A stretch of 64,000 bases of DNA from NCBI GenBank assembly GCA_017443175.1, contig JAFSOZ010000008.1, positions 1 through 64,000 of the forward strand, in the 5' to 3' direction. How positions within the stretch are numbered: the stretch's first letter is position 1; every line of letters begins with the position of its first letter. Position numbers and translations under genes: made by a program. This document shows positions 34,151 to 42,350 of this stretch, piece by piece. The DNA comes from Bacteroidales bacterium. GTDB taxonomy: Bacteria; Bacteroidota; Bacteroidia; Bacteroidales; WCHB1-69. The notes beneath the pieces were generated by a model, which was not told where the DNA came from, searched no databases, and worked only from the letters and a program-made list of their open reading frames with translations.

Positions 34151-35404
34151 ATGGCAATTTTAGTAAAGAACATCAAGCAACTGGTACAGGCTGAACCGAA
34201 GGCCGTGAAATTCCGTGCAGGCAAGGAAATGCAGCATCTTTCTATCATTGAAAACGCCTATCTTCTGACCGAAGGTGACAAAATCAAGGATTTCGGGCCA
34301 ATGGCGGAACTCACTGCCGACAAGCTGAATAAAGTAAAAGAGAATATTGAGGAGATTGACGCTACGGGGCGGATGGTGTTCCCGTCGTTCTGTGACTCGC
34401 ACACGCACATCGTGTATGCAGGTAGCCGCGAGGTGGAATACATTGACAAAATAAAAGGCCTGTCCTACGAAGAGATTGCCAAGCGTGGGGGTGGCATCCT
34501 GAACTCCGCCAAGCGTTTGCACGAGACTTCCGAGGAAGAGCTGTTCGACAGTGCCTGGCTCCGGCTCGAAGAGATGGCTTCGTTCGGCACGGGTGCCGTG
34601 GAGATCAAGAGCGGCTATGGCCTCTCCACCGAGGATGAGCTCAAGATGCTGCGTGTGATCCGCAAGCTGAAGGAAAAATCGCCGCTTACCATCAAGGCCA
34701 ACTTCCTGGGTGCACACGCCGTGCCGTTGCAATACAAACAAAACCCTGACGAGTACGTGGATTTCATCATCAATGAGATGATCCCGATGGTGGCTGCCGA
34801 AGAGCTGGCCGACTATGTGGACGTGTTCTGCGACCAAGGTTTCTTCACTTGCGAGCAGACGGAGCGCATCCTGATGCAGGGCATCAAATACGGGCTGCGT
34901 CCCAAAATCCACGCCAACGAGATGGCTTGCTCCGGCGGCATTCAAGTGGGCGTGAAGTACAATGCGCTTTCAGTGGACCACTTGGAATACACCGGCGACG
35001 AGGAAATCGCCGTGCTCAAGGGCAGCGAGACCATGCCGACCATCCTGCCGGGCGCGGCCTTCTTCTTAGGCATGGTGTGTGCTCCGGCGCGCAAAATGAT
35101 GGAAGGCGGCCTGCCTGTGGCCCTCGCCTCCGACTACAACCCCGGTTCCTGCCCCTCCGGCAACATGCAGCTCGTGCTCGCCATGGGCTCCATCATGTAC
35201 AAGATGCTGACGGAAGAGGCAATCAACGCCACCACCATCAATACGGCCTACGCCTTGGGCGAGCACGAAACGGTAGGCTCCATCACCAAAGGGAAAAAGG
35301 CCAACTTCTACATCACCAAGCCGATGGATACCATATATTATATGAGCTACGGCTTCGGTAGCAACAAAGTCGATCAATATTTCTTGAACGGAAAAAGAAA
35401 ATAG
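34151..35404 (+). CDS. hutI: imidazolonepropionase
   Basis: Third step of histidine degradation, hydrolysing imidazolonepropionate to formiminoglutamate. 417 residues. Amidohydrolase metal ligands in DSHTH (about residue 80), LGAHAVP (about 188) and the HANEMA block (about 256); catalytic segments VDHLEYT, GAAFFLG and SDYNPGSCP follow. Cytoplasmic. The other hut genes are not adjacent. It has its own promoter, and its TAG stop abuts the stop of the convergent CotH gene with no intervening base. Confidence 0.95.
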   Translation: MAILVKNIKQLVQAEPKAVKFRAGKEMQHLSIIENAYLLTEGDKIKDFGPMAELTADKLNKVKENIEEIDATGRMVFPSFCDSHTHIVYAGSREVEYIDKIKGLSYEEIAKRGGGILNSAKRLHETSEEELFDSAWLRLEEMASFGTGAVEIKSGYGLSTEDELKMLRVIRKLKEKSPLTIKANFLGAHAVPLQYKQNPDEYVDFIINEMIPMVAAEELADYVDVFCDQGFFTCEQTERILMQGIKYGLRPKIHANEMACSGGIQVGVKYNALSVDHLEYTGDEEIAVLKGSETMPTILPGAAFFLGMVCAPARKMMEGGLPVALASDYNPGSCPSGNMQLVLAMGSIMYKMLTEEAINATTINTAYALGEHETVGSITKGKKANFYITKPMDTIYYMSYGFGSNKVDQYFLNGKRK

Positions 35405-37369
35405 CTAACGGGCTATCACCAGCTTCTTGGACACTTTCCCGACAGTCACGATGTACGTGCCGCTACTCAGGTTGCAGCGCACAGGGATTATATTCTCTCC
35501 CTCATCGTAAAAAAAGGTGTTGACGTAACAAGTACGCCCTGACATGTCCTTTATTATGACTTTCTCAAGACCAAATTCTTCCGATTGGAAAAGAAGATTG
35601 AAATGTCCGGATGAAGGATTTGGGAAAATGGTGACTTCTGTATTGATGTGGGGAGAATCCTCCGGAAGATTAAAAAACACCCTCAGACTATCCGTCATGA
35701 CTTGCAGGCGCTGTTGCAGAAAATTGTCCACATCCCGAATGCCGTATTCCCAGGAACCCGCACTGGTGGGGAGCCCGAAACGGTCTGCTTGCCTGGGAAT
35801 TTCATCCTGTATCTGATCATGGATGTCTCGCAAGTAGTTGCCCGTATAACGATAGGAAAAGTAAGTGTTGGATAAGTCATTAAAACGATTTACAAACTGC
35901 TTTCTAAAGGTTTTGTTTTGGAGCAGACCGCGGAACAAAAGCGTGGATTGTGCGTTAGTGGGCCAGAATTGCGTGCTCTCGCTGATGGCATTGCCAAACA
36001 GATGTCCATAGAGTTTGCGAAAACAACCGTCACCATCATAGAAAATCCACCGCCACTTGCGGTCAAGGACTTGCCAGCATCGCATGTTGTTGGCAGGCCA
36101 ATCCTCGTTTGCAATGAAAATCTCCAAAAGTTGGTAGTCAATGAAATTATTGATATCCATTTTTTCTTCCAACTGATGATACTGTGTACTGTCGGACAAG
36201 TCGGCGGATTCCACAAAATCCATAAAATCCAAAAATCCGGTTACGTCGCCTGCATCCAGCAGCCCGAACCAGTTCCCAATGACGTTAAATTCCTCGGAAT
36301 CAATATCATAATGGTTTTCCAGATAACGTTCGTCCGCTTTTTCCTGTATGAAGTAGATGCCCCAATACTCCCCGTTGAGGAACATTACCACGGGCCGGGA
36401 GGCTAAAACATCAATATCAAGGTTACGGGCTATCAAATAGCTCAGATGGTTCTGTATTCCCGCATTTGTCCAAGCGCACCTAAAGGGTTTCAACACCAAA
36501 TGTTTGAAGCGTGTTACCTCGCAATCGTCAAAAATCTTATGGGTAAACCGTTTTTTACCATACTCTTCACGGGCGTAGATCTTCAAACCCTTCTGGTCAT
36601 AGCGACGTCCGTTTCCGCCATGGGTACGCAGTCCCGCCTCCTGATTGAAACCATTGTTGCCAGTGTCATAATATTCGACATTGCAAAGTCGCTCCCATTC
36701 ACGGCCCGACATATAATAGTTGCCGGTCCAGCGTGGGTCGGCGTCGTCAAAGTGAATGCCCGGCACCAAGATTCCGGTCGTATAGTCAAACAAAGCAGCC
36801 GAATCCGCGCAGATAGAGACCACCGGCAGGTTGGAAAGCCCACAATCCAGATCGCTGATGAAGTAAGTTTGTGTGACTACAGGGCTGACCCGAACACCAG
36901 CGTCATCAAAGGCCGCGGCCCGAATCACGATAGCCTTGGTGATTTCTTCCGGAATGCTACACACAGTGTCGGGGCCTAATTTTATTTTATATATGCAAGA
37001 AGAAGACTGGTAGCTGGCATTCAACAAAACAGGGGCTTCGTAACGAGGTGAGGACGCCGTTGGCGTACCCCCATTGGTGGTATAATGAATATGGCTCGCA
37101 GGATAATCGCAATGTAGCGTCAGGAAAAAAGTATGCTCATAACGTCCTCCGGGCTTGGAAAAGGTAATCGTCCCCTGCGCTTGCAAAAGCAAAGGGAATA
37201 GTAGTAACAAGCCAATATGCAGTTTTTTAACGATGAGAGATGAGAGATGAGAGATTAGAGACTGTACCCTGATCCCTGTACCCTGTACCCTTTTTACCTC
37301 TTGTTCCTCTTTCACCTCTTGTACCTCATGCACCTCTTGTACCTCATGCACCCCATTTACCTCCTTCAC
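35405..37369 (-). CDS. CotH-kinase-domain surface protein with T9SS tail; start codon damaged by repeats
   Basis: A chitobiase/hexosaminidase C-terminal-like beta module (FSKPGGRYEHTFFLTL to the end of that strand region), a CotH domain (LPVVSICAD, RTHGGNGRRYDQKGLKIYA, LYLNGEYWGIY-like MFLNGEYWGIYF, EIFIANEDWPANN, WRWIFYDGD) and a T9SS sorting domain (TIFPNPSSGHF, ending KKLVIAR). CotH proteins are atypical protein kinases. The expected signal peptide starts at KKLHIGLLLLFPLLLQAQG, but the codon before it is GTT, not ATG. The only in-frame starts are GTG codons far upstream within minisatellite DNA, giving a 46-residue repeat-encoded leader (VQEVHEV). Confidence 0.75.
   Translation of the reverse strand: MKEVNGVHEVQEVHEVQEVKEEQEVKRVQGTGIRVQSLISHLSSLIVKKLHIGLLLLFPLLLQAQGTITFSKPGGRYEHTFFLTLHCDYPASHIHYTTNGGTPTASSPRYEAPVLLNASYQSSSCIYKIKLGPDTVCSIPEEITKAIVIRAAAFDDAGVRVSPVVTQTYFISDLDCGLSNLPVVSICADSAALFDYTTGILVPGIHFDDADPRWTGNYYMSGREWERLCNVEYYDTGNNGFNQEAGLRTHGGNGRRYDQKGLKIYAREEYGKKRFTHKIFDDCEVTRFKHLVLKPFRCAWTNAGIQNHLSYLIARNLDIDVLASRPVVMFLNGEYWGIYFIQEKADERYLENHYDIDSEEFNVIGNWFGLLDAGDVTGFLDFMDFVESADLSDSTQYHQLEEKMDINNFIDYQLLEIFIANEDWPANNMRCWQVLDRKWRWIFYDGDGCFRKLYGHLFGNAISESTQFWPTNAQSTLLFRGLLQNKTFRKQFVNRFNDLSNTYFSYRYTGNYLRDIHDQIQDEIPRQADRFGLPTSAGSWEYGIRDVDNFLQQRLQVMTDSLRVFFNLPEDSPHINTEVTIFPNPSSGHFNLLFQSEEFGLEKVIIKDMSGRTCYVNTFFYDEGENIIPVRCNLSSGTYIVTVGKVSKKLVIAR
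37232..37262. repeat. GATGAGA tandem repeat at the CotH gene start
   Basis: Three exact 7-nt GATGAGA units plus a GATTAGA variant, abutting the GTT codon where the CotH signal peptide should begin. Confidence 0.8.
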
Positions 37370-37378
37370 CTCTTTATC
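37280..37378. repeat. CACCTCTTGTACCTCATG minisatellite
   Basis: 18-nt units, made of two similar 9-mers, repeat in the gap between the CotH gene and the transporter; the array is open in frame with the CotH gene. Confidence 0.75.
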
Positions 37379-38723
37379 CTACTATGCCAGAAATAATGAT
37401 GATGAGCAGTGCTGCCGGTGCCAAGAAGCGCAGAACGAAATAGTAGGCTTCGAATGCTTTGACTTTGAGTGTGCCGCCGTTGGAGAGTTCGTCTTTCACC
37501 TCCACTTTCGGGAAGCACCAACCCAGGAAGATGGTCATGAACAGGGCACCAATCGGCATCAGGTAAGAGGCTGTAATGAGGTCAAACAGCTCGAAGATTG
37601 TTTTACCGAAAATAGTGGACTCTTTCAGCGGACCGAAGGAAAGGGTGCAGAACGCGCCGATGATGAACACCACGAGGGTGCTGACCAGCGATGCCGTGCT
37701 CCGTTTCCAGTGCAACTCCTCCACCTCGAAGGCCACCAGGATTTCCAGCAGGGAGATGGTAGAAGTGAGGGCGGCGATGCCCAGCAGCACAAAGAAGATG
37801 ACGGCGAATAGCGTGCCCGCCGGCATACTGTTGAACACGTTGGGCAGCACGATATAAACCAATTCCGGACCACTGGCAGGATTCATGCCAAATGCAAACA
37901 CCGCCGGGAATATGACGATGCCAGCCAGGATGGCCACCAAAGAGTCGCAGCCGGCAATCCACAAGCTGGTATTGAACAGTTTGTCTTCCTTGCGGATATA
38001 GGAGCCGTATGTCACCATCGCACCCATGCCGATGCTGAGGGAGAAAAACGATTGCCCCAGTGCTGACAGAATGCACGAGCCATTCAGCTTGCTGAAATCG
38101 GGTTTCAGCAGAAATGAGAGTCCCTCCTTGGCTCCCGCGCCCAGTGTGAGGGAACGCACGCACATGAGGAGCAGCAGGATGAAGAGCACGGGCATCAGGA
38201 TTTTGGAGACTTTCTCAATGCCTTTCTGCACACCCATCACAATGACTGCACCCGTAAGTGCAAGAAACAGGCCCTGATACAACAGTGGCCAGAAGGAACC
38301 TTGGGTGAAATTTTTGAAGAGTGCTGTGATGGCTTCCGGAGTCTGGCCTGCCAGTTTTCCGCCACTGGCCATAACAATGTAGTTAAGCGTCCAGCCGGCC
38401 ACTACACTATAGAAGGCATAGATAAGGAAGGCACCTACTATGGCGAACACGCCCAGTGTAATCCATCCTTTGTTACCATGGCTGAGTTTCTTGTAAGCAC
38501 CCACCACGTTGCTTTGGGCACGGCGGCCAATGATGAACTCGGTCATCATCAGCGGCACGCCAATCAGGATGACGAAGAAAACGTAAACCAGCAGGAAGGC
38601 GCCACCGCCGTTTTGCCCCAGCATATAGGGGAAACGCCAGATATTGCCTAAACCTACCGCGCCGCCGGCAGCGGCCAAAATTGCACCAATGTTGGAGGTG
38701 AACCCACGTGTGTTATTTTCCAT
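37374..38723 (-). CDS. sodium-dependent symporter of the NSS/SNF family
   Basis: 449 residues with about eleven membrane helices. The N-terminal sodium/substrate-binding signature is AAAGGAVGLGNIWRFPYMLGQNGGGAF. Later segments include SFFSLSIGMGAMVTYGSYI (about 215) and a helix with TSTISLLEILVAFEVEE (about 318). NSS proteins of bacteria import amino acids with Na+; the substrate cannot be named. Single gene; ATG 38723 is followed by a clear NSS N-terminus. Confidence 0.92.
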   Translation of the reverse strand: MENNTRGFTSNIGAILAAAGGAVGLGNIWRFPYMLGQNGGGAFLLVYVFFVILIGVPLMMTEFIIGRRAQSNVVGAYKKLSHGNKGWITLGVFAIVGAFLIYAFYSVVAGWTLNYIVMASGGKLAGQTPEAITALFKNFTQGSFWPLLYQGLFLALTGAVIVMGVQKGIEKVSKILMPVLFILLLLMCVRSLTLGAGAKEGLSFLLKPDFSKLNGSCILSALGQSFFSLSIGMGAMVTYGSYIRKEDKLFNTSLWIAGCDSLVAILAGIVIFPAVFAFGMNPASGPELVYIVLPNVFNSMPAGTLFAVIFFVLLGIAALTSTISLLEILVAFEVEELHWKRSTASLVSTLVVFIIGAFCTLSFGPLKESTIFGKTIFELFDLITASYLMPIGALFMTIFLGWCFPKVEVKDELSNGGTLKVKAFEAYYFVLRFLAPAALLIIIISGIVG

Positions 38724-38798
38724 ATTATTGATTTAGTGTTGGGGCGAATAATAATTCGCCCTTGCTAATTTGAATGCATAATGCATACCCCCTTATTC

Positions 38799-39587
38799 TC
38801 AAAATCGTCCGCCGGCCCCGCCGCCGCCGAAGCCACCGCTACCACCAAAGCCGCCAAAACCTCCGAATCCGCCACTGCTTCTTCCTCCACCAAAACCGCC
38901 GCTGTAACCTCCGGTATAGTACGGACCGAAGAAACCACGGTCAGCCGTTCCTCCGAAAGGATCGGATCCATTAGGGGTGTTCTTTTTCTTACTGAAGATA
39001 ATGAGCACAATGACCAAGGCTATGAGAAGAAAGAAGATGAACACTGCCAAGAAATCCGGTTCCCGCTCCTCCTCCAAATCCCGGGCAGAAATCTCCCCTG
39101 CAGCGAGGGGCAGGATGTAAGCCAACGCCGAATCCAATGCGGCAGCATAGTTCCCTTCCTTCAACTCAGGAATCATCTTCCTCTCGATAATGCGCTTGGC
39201 AATGGCATCGGGGATGGCCCCTTCCAGGTCGTAGCCAACAGAGATATAGACATCGCCGCCACCATGGCTGTTGCGCGGCTTGATGAGGATGACCACGCCG
39301 TTGCGCTTGTCCTTGGAGCGCACGCCCCACTGTTCGCCAATCTCGTAGGCGAATTGTGCCGCCGAGTAGGTGCCGAGATTATCCACGGTGACCACGCAAA
39401 TCACATTGGTAGTGCTGTCGTTGAACGCCACCAGGCGGTGCTCCATGTCCTCAACCTGCGCACTGGTCAGCACGCCGGAGAAGTCATTGACCAATCTCGG
39501 CGGGTTGGGTGCGGGGGGAATGTAACCTTTGGCAAAGCCGCAGGCCATCATGCCCAACAGGAACAGACACAGCGCAAGTCGTTTCAT
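38799..39587 (-). CDS. TPM-domain protein with glycine-rich tail
   Basis: 262 residues: signal peptide (residues 1-20), TPM domain (VNDFSGVLTSAQVEDMEHRL, VICVVTVDNLG, NGVVILIKPRNSHGGGDVYISVGYDLEG), one transmembrane helix (FLAVFIFFLLIALVIVLIIF), then a Gly/Phe-rich tail (GGFGGFGGFGGSGGFGGGG). YgcG-like TPM proteins often pair with LemA, as here (three-base gap). A role in membrane protein maintenance or repair has been proposed for the fold; specific function unknown. Confidence 0.85.
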   Translation of the reverse strand: MKRLALCLFLLGMMACGFAKGYIPPAPNPPRLVNDFSGVLTSAQVEDMEHRLVAFNDSTTNVICVVTVDNLGTYSAAQFAYEIGEQWGVRSKDKRNGVVILIKPRNSHGGGDVYISVGYDLEGAIPDAIAKRIIERKMIPELKEGNYAAALDSALAYILPLAAGEISARDLEEEREPDFLAVFIFFLLIALVIVLIIFSKKKNTPNGSDPFGGTADRGFFGPYYTGGYSGGFGGGRSSGGFGGFGGFGGSGGFGGGGAGGRF

Positions 39588-39590
39588 CTA

Positions 39591-40190
39591 TTAGTCGAAG
39601 TTAAAATCCACAGAAGGAGCATTCTCCGCTCCGGCAGTAGCTTGGAAATAGCCTTTCTTGTCGAAGTTGAATATGCCGGCAATGATATTGTTGGGGAACT
39701 TGCGGATGTAGGTGTTGTAATCTTTCACTACTTCGTTGAACTTGTTGCGTTCCACGGCGATGCGATTCTCGGTGCTCTCCAACTGTGCCTGTAATTCCAG
39801 GAAATTCTGGTTGGCCTTCAGTTCGGGATAGCGTTCCACCACCACCATGAGGCGGTTCAATGCGGAGCTCAACTCGTCCTGCGCTTTCTGGAACTGCGCA
39901 ATGGAACCCTCATTCAGATTGTTGGCATCTACTTGCACCGAAGAGGCTTTGGAACGGGCGTTGACGACAGCCTCCAGCGTGCCTTTCTCATAATCGGCGG
40001 CACCCTGTACGGTTTTCACCAAGTTCGGAATCAGGTCAAGACGACGCTGATAAACATTCTCTACCTGAGCCCAGGCACCGGAGCAACTCTCATCTTTTTT
40101 GACCATCGCGTTATACGGCGTGATCATCATGGCTAACAAAACCAGAATGACACCTACTACAATAATGATGGTAATGACTGATTTTTTCAT
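39591..40190 (-). CDS. LemA family protein
   Basis: 199 residues: one N-terminal membrane helix (SVITIIIVVGVILVLLAMMI) and a helical-bundle LemA domain (WAQVENVYQRRLDLIPNLVKTVQG, NQNFLELQAQLESTENRIAVERNKFNEVVKDYN, FPNNIIAGIFNF). ATG 40190 is chosen; an upstream ATG at 40220 lies in a palindromic repeat. Forms a pair with the TPM gene downstream. Function of LemA proteins is not well defined. Confidence 0.88.
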   Translation of the reverse strand: MKKSVITIIIVVGVILVLLAMMITPYNAMVKKDESCSGAWAQVENVYQRRLDLIPNLVKTVQGAADYEKGTLEAVVNARSKASSVQVDANNLNEGSIAQFQKAQDELSSALNRLMVVVERYPELKANQNFLELQAQLESTENRIAVERNKFNEVVKDYNTYIRKFPNNIIAGIFNFDKKGYFQATAGAENAPSVDFNFD

Positions 40191-40213
40191 AATTTTTGGG
40201 GTTTTGGGGTTAA

Positions 40214-40236
40214 GATGCACGGCCGTGCGTCATTAC
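40214..40236. repeat. intergenic copy of the GCACGGCCGTGC palindrome
   Basis: GATGCACGGCCGTGCGTC with an arm ending ATTACA, in the gap upstream of the lemA start. Diverged member of the 28-bp family at 6894. Confidence 0.7.
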
Positions 40237-40242
40237 AATAAG

Positions 40243-41469
40243 TTATGTTGAAAAAATTCGGTTATATATTCGATCGCAGGCCCCGATGTTTTCTGCCACA
40301 TATTGTCGGCAGATATCACAAGTGGCCTTGTAGGTTTCAGGTTCCTCCTCAAAATGACGAATAATGTCGTACATCTCCTCGGAAGAACGAATGGAAAACG
40401 CCCCTTTGCGTTCCACGAGCATAACGGCTTCGTTGAACCGGCTGTAACGGGGACCGAAAAAGAGCGGCACACCGAACACGGCAGCCTCCAGAATGTTGTG
40501 CAGGCCTGTCTTGAATGCTCCGCCGATATAGGAGATATCGCTGTATTTGTAAATCTTGCTCAACATGCCAATCGTGTCCACAATGAGCACCTCGGCACTC
40601 TCCAACGTTTCATCGGTGGCTTCCGTGAACAACACCGTCTTGAAACCGGAAAAAGTCTTTTGTACCTCAGCCTTGCGGGATATCTCGTGCGGGGCGACAA
40701 TCAGCTTGTAGCCTTGTAATTTTGAAAACAGCTGTGCCAACAGGTTCTCGTCGGGGCCCCATGTGCTGCCCGCCACAATGAGTTTGCTGTCCTGCTTGAA
40801 CTGCTCTGCAAAGTCCAGCGTGTATGGCTGGGTGGCGATGGCATACACTCTATCGAAGCGCGTGTCGCCACATATTTCCACCTGCGGTATGCCGATGCTC
40901 CGAAGCAACTCCTCAGACTCCTTGTTCTGCACAAAAAAGCCGGATGCCTTGCTCAACTGCTTGTCAAACCACTTGCAAAAGGGTTTGAAGAAATATTGGT
41001 TAGAGCGAAAGATGGCACTGACATAGTAAAAGGGGATGTTCCTGCTGTGCAACTGGTTCATGTAGTTGTACCAGAACTCATATTTGATGAAGATGGCCAT
41101 GCGTGGCCGTACTATCTGCACAAAACGTTTTGCATGACGTTTCGTGTCGGAAGGCAAATAGAAGATGTAATCCGGCAATGTGTCATTCTTGCGGATTTCA
41201 TATCCTGACGGCGAGTAGAATGTCACCAGCACTTTGATGTCGGGATTTTCCCGTTTGATTTTTTCTATCAGCGGGCGGGCCTGCTCATATTCCCCCATTG
41301 ACGCACTATGCACCCACACGGGATGTTCGTCGCCATGGAAAGCCTCTGCAAGTTTGTCGAACTGCCCCATCCTGCCCTTCACCCACAACCGCGCTTTCTC
41401 ATTGAAGAGAGCGGCTATGCAGATACCGAGGGTATATAAAATGATACCGATAGAAAAAAGCATCAGCAT
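40243..41469 (-). CDS. waaA: 3-deoxy-D-manno-octulosonic acid transferase
   Basis: GT30 enzyme (also called KdtA) that adds Kdo to lipid IVA at the inner membrane. 408 residues. N-terminal membrane anchor (FSIGIILYTLGICIAALF), the GT30 region HSASMGEYEQARPLIEKIK with the likely catalytic Glu, IKYEFWYNY (about 130), ICGDTRFDRV (about 200) and the donor-binding part (YIGGAFKTGLHNILEAAVFGVPLFFGP). Ends in a Glu-rich nucleotide-binding region. The outer-membrane protein gene at 41473 ends three bases upstream, so the two are likely cotranscribed. Confidence 0.92.
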   Translation of the reverse strand: MLMLFSIGIILYTLGICIAALFNEKARLWVKGRMGQFDKLAEAFHGDEHPVWVHSASMGEYEQARPLIEKIKRENPDIKVLVTFYSPSGYEIRKNDTLPDYIFYLPSDTKRHAKRFVQIVRPRMAIFIKYEFWYNYMNQLHSRNIPFYYVSAIFRSNQYFFKPFCKWFDKQLSKASGFFVQNKESEELLRSIGIPQVEICGDTRFDRVYAIATQPYTLDFAEQFKQDSKLIVAGSTWGPDENLLAQLFSKLQGYKLIVAPHEISRKAEVQKTFSGFKTVLFTEATDETLESAEVLIVDTIGMLSKIYKYSDISYIGGAFKTGLHNILEAAVFGVPLFFGPRYSRFNEAVMLVERKGAFSIRSSEEMYDIIRHFEEEPETYKATCDICRQYVAENIGACDRIYNRIFST

Positions 41470-41472
41470 GAT

Positions 41473-42267
41473 TTATCGATAGTAGAATGTGGTAACTGAC
41501 TTCTTCTCGTACAACGGAATGTTCCAACCGACCTTCAGGCTGACAAGTCCGCTGAACCGGCTTTTCATGCCAGCAGTAGGACCTTCATAGAAGATATAGT
41601 TGCGCATAGGCTTGGTCCAGCATTCATAGAATTCTATTCCGCCGTAGAAATTGAGGATTCTGTTTTTCTGATTGAAAAGATAGCCTACAAACTGGGTCAT
41701 GGCAAAGCCGCCGGAGAGATGGTCGTAGCCTTTCAGGTAGTTTTTGTCCAACTGGGGCACCTGATGGTCATAATCGTTAATGCGGATCTTATGACCAAAA
41801 TAGCCTGCTCCAAAGCGCAACCAAACACCGGAATTTTTCCATCTATTGACGGGAATAATTTTTCCCACGCCCAGACCGAACATCCAATAACGGCCTTCAA
41901 AATAGAGCGTGGCCTTCATGCCATTGCCGTCCCATACGATGCCATCGTCGTTGGCCAAGTCGCCCAAGAAGGCAAAGCTCGTGTCGCGGATATTGGCCCC
42001 GAACATGTAGCTGAATGCAGCGTCCAGCGTCCAGTTGCTCTTGGACTTGTAGAGCACGTTCGCCCCAACGGACAAGTTGGGTTTGAACCATTCTTTCAGA
42101 TAGCCCATCGGCAAATGTCCCGCCATGTTGACCCCCGCCCACACCATGGTGGCAGAGGTGTCCACATAGTTCTTGTCCTTGAAATCCGTGCGGATATGCG
42201 ACTGGGCCTGCAACGCTGCAGGCAGCGAGCACAAACCGATGAACAGCAATAGGATGAATCTTTTCAT
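41473..42267 (-). CDS. outer-membrane beta-barrel protein, unknown
   Basis: 264 residues with a signal peptide (MKRFILLLFIGLCSLPAALQAQ) and alternating aromatic/polar strands suited to an 8-12-strand barrel (LSVGANVLYKSKSNWTLDAAFSYMFG, WMFGLGVGK, VWLRFGAGYFGHK, LVSLKVGWNIPLY). No domain I can name. It directly precedes waaA, and an inverted repeat separates it from the aminotransferase gene. Envelope function inferred from context only. Confidence 0.7.
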   Translation of the reverse strand: MKRFILLLFIGLCSLPAALQAQSHIRTDFKDKNYVDTSATMVWAGVNMAGHLPMGYLKEWFKPNLSVGANVLYKSKSNWTLDAAFSYMFGANIRDTSFAFLGDLANDDGIVWDGNGMKATLYFEGRYWMFGLGVGKIIPVNRWKNSGVWLRFGAGYFGHKIRINDYDHQVPQLDKNYLKGYDHLSGGFAMTQFVGYLFNQKNRILNFYGGIEFYECWTKPMRNYIFYEGPTAGMKSRFSGLVSLKVGWNIPLYEKKSVTTFYYR

Positions 42268-42291
42268 AGGAACAGAAAATTGAAGAATTCA

Positions 42292-42350
42292 AAGTTCAAA
42301 GCCCGGAACAATTTCCAAACTCTGAACTTTGAATCCTGGACTTTGAACTT
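42292..42350. repeat. inverted repeat AAGTTCAAAG/CTTTGAACTT
   Basis: Ten-base arms at 42292-42301 and 42341-42350 flank further related words (ACTCTGAACTTTGAA, GGACTTTGAACTT). The right arm overlaps the end of the aminotransferase gene. Confidence 0.6.

Noticed and set aside
37280-37378. Possible CRISPR or phage attachment repeats
   Set aside because: 18-nt units without spacers; no cas or integrase genes in the window.
42292-42350. Terminator upstream of waaA/OMP
   Set aside because: The inverted repeat has a long loop and no T-run, and overlaps the aminotransferase stop; it looks like another spacer repeat.
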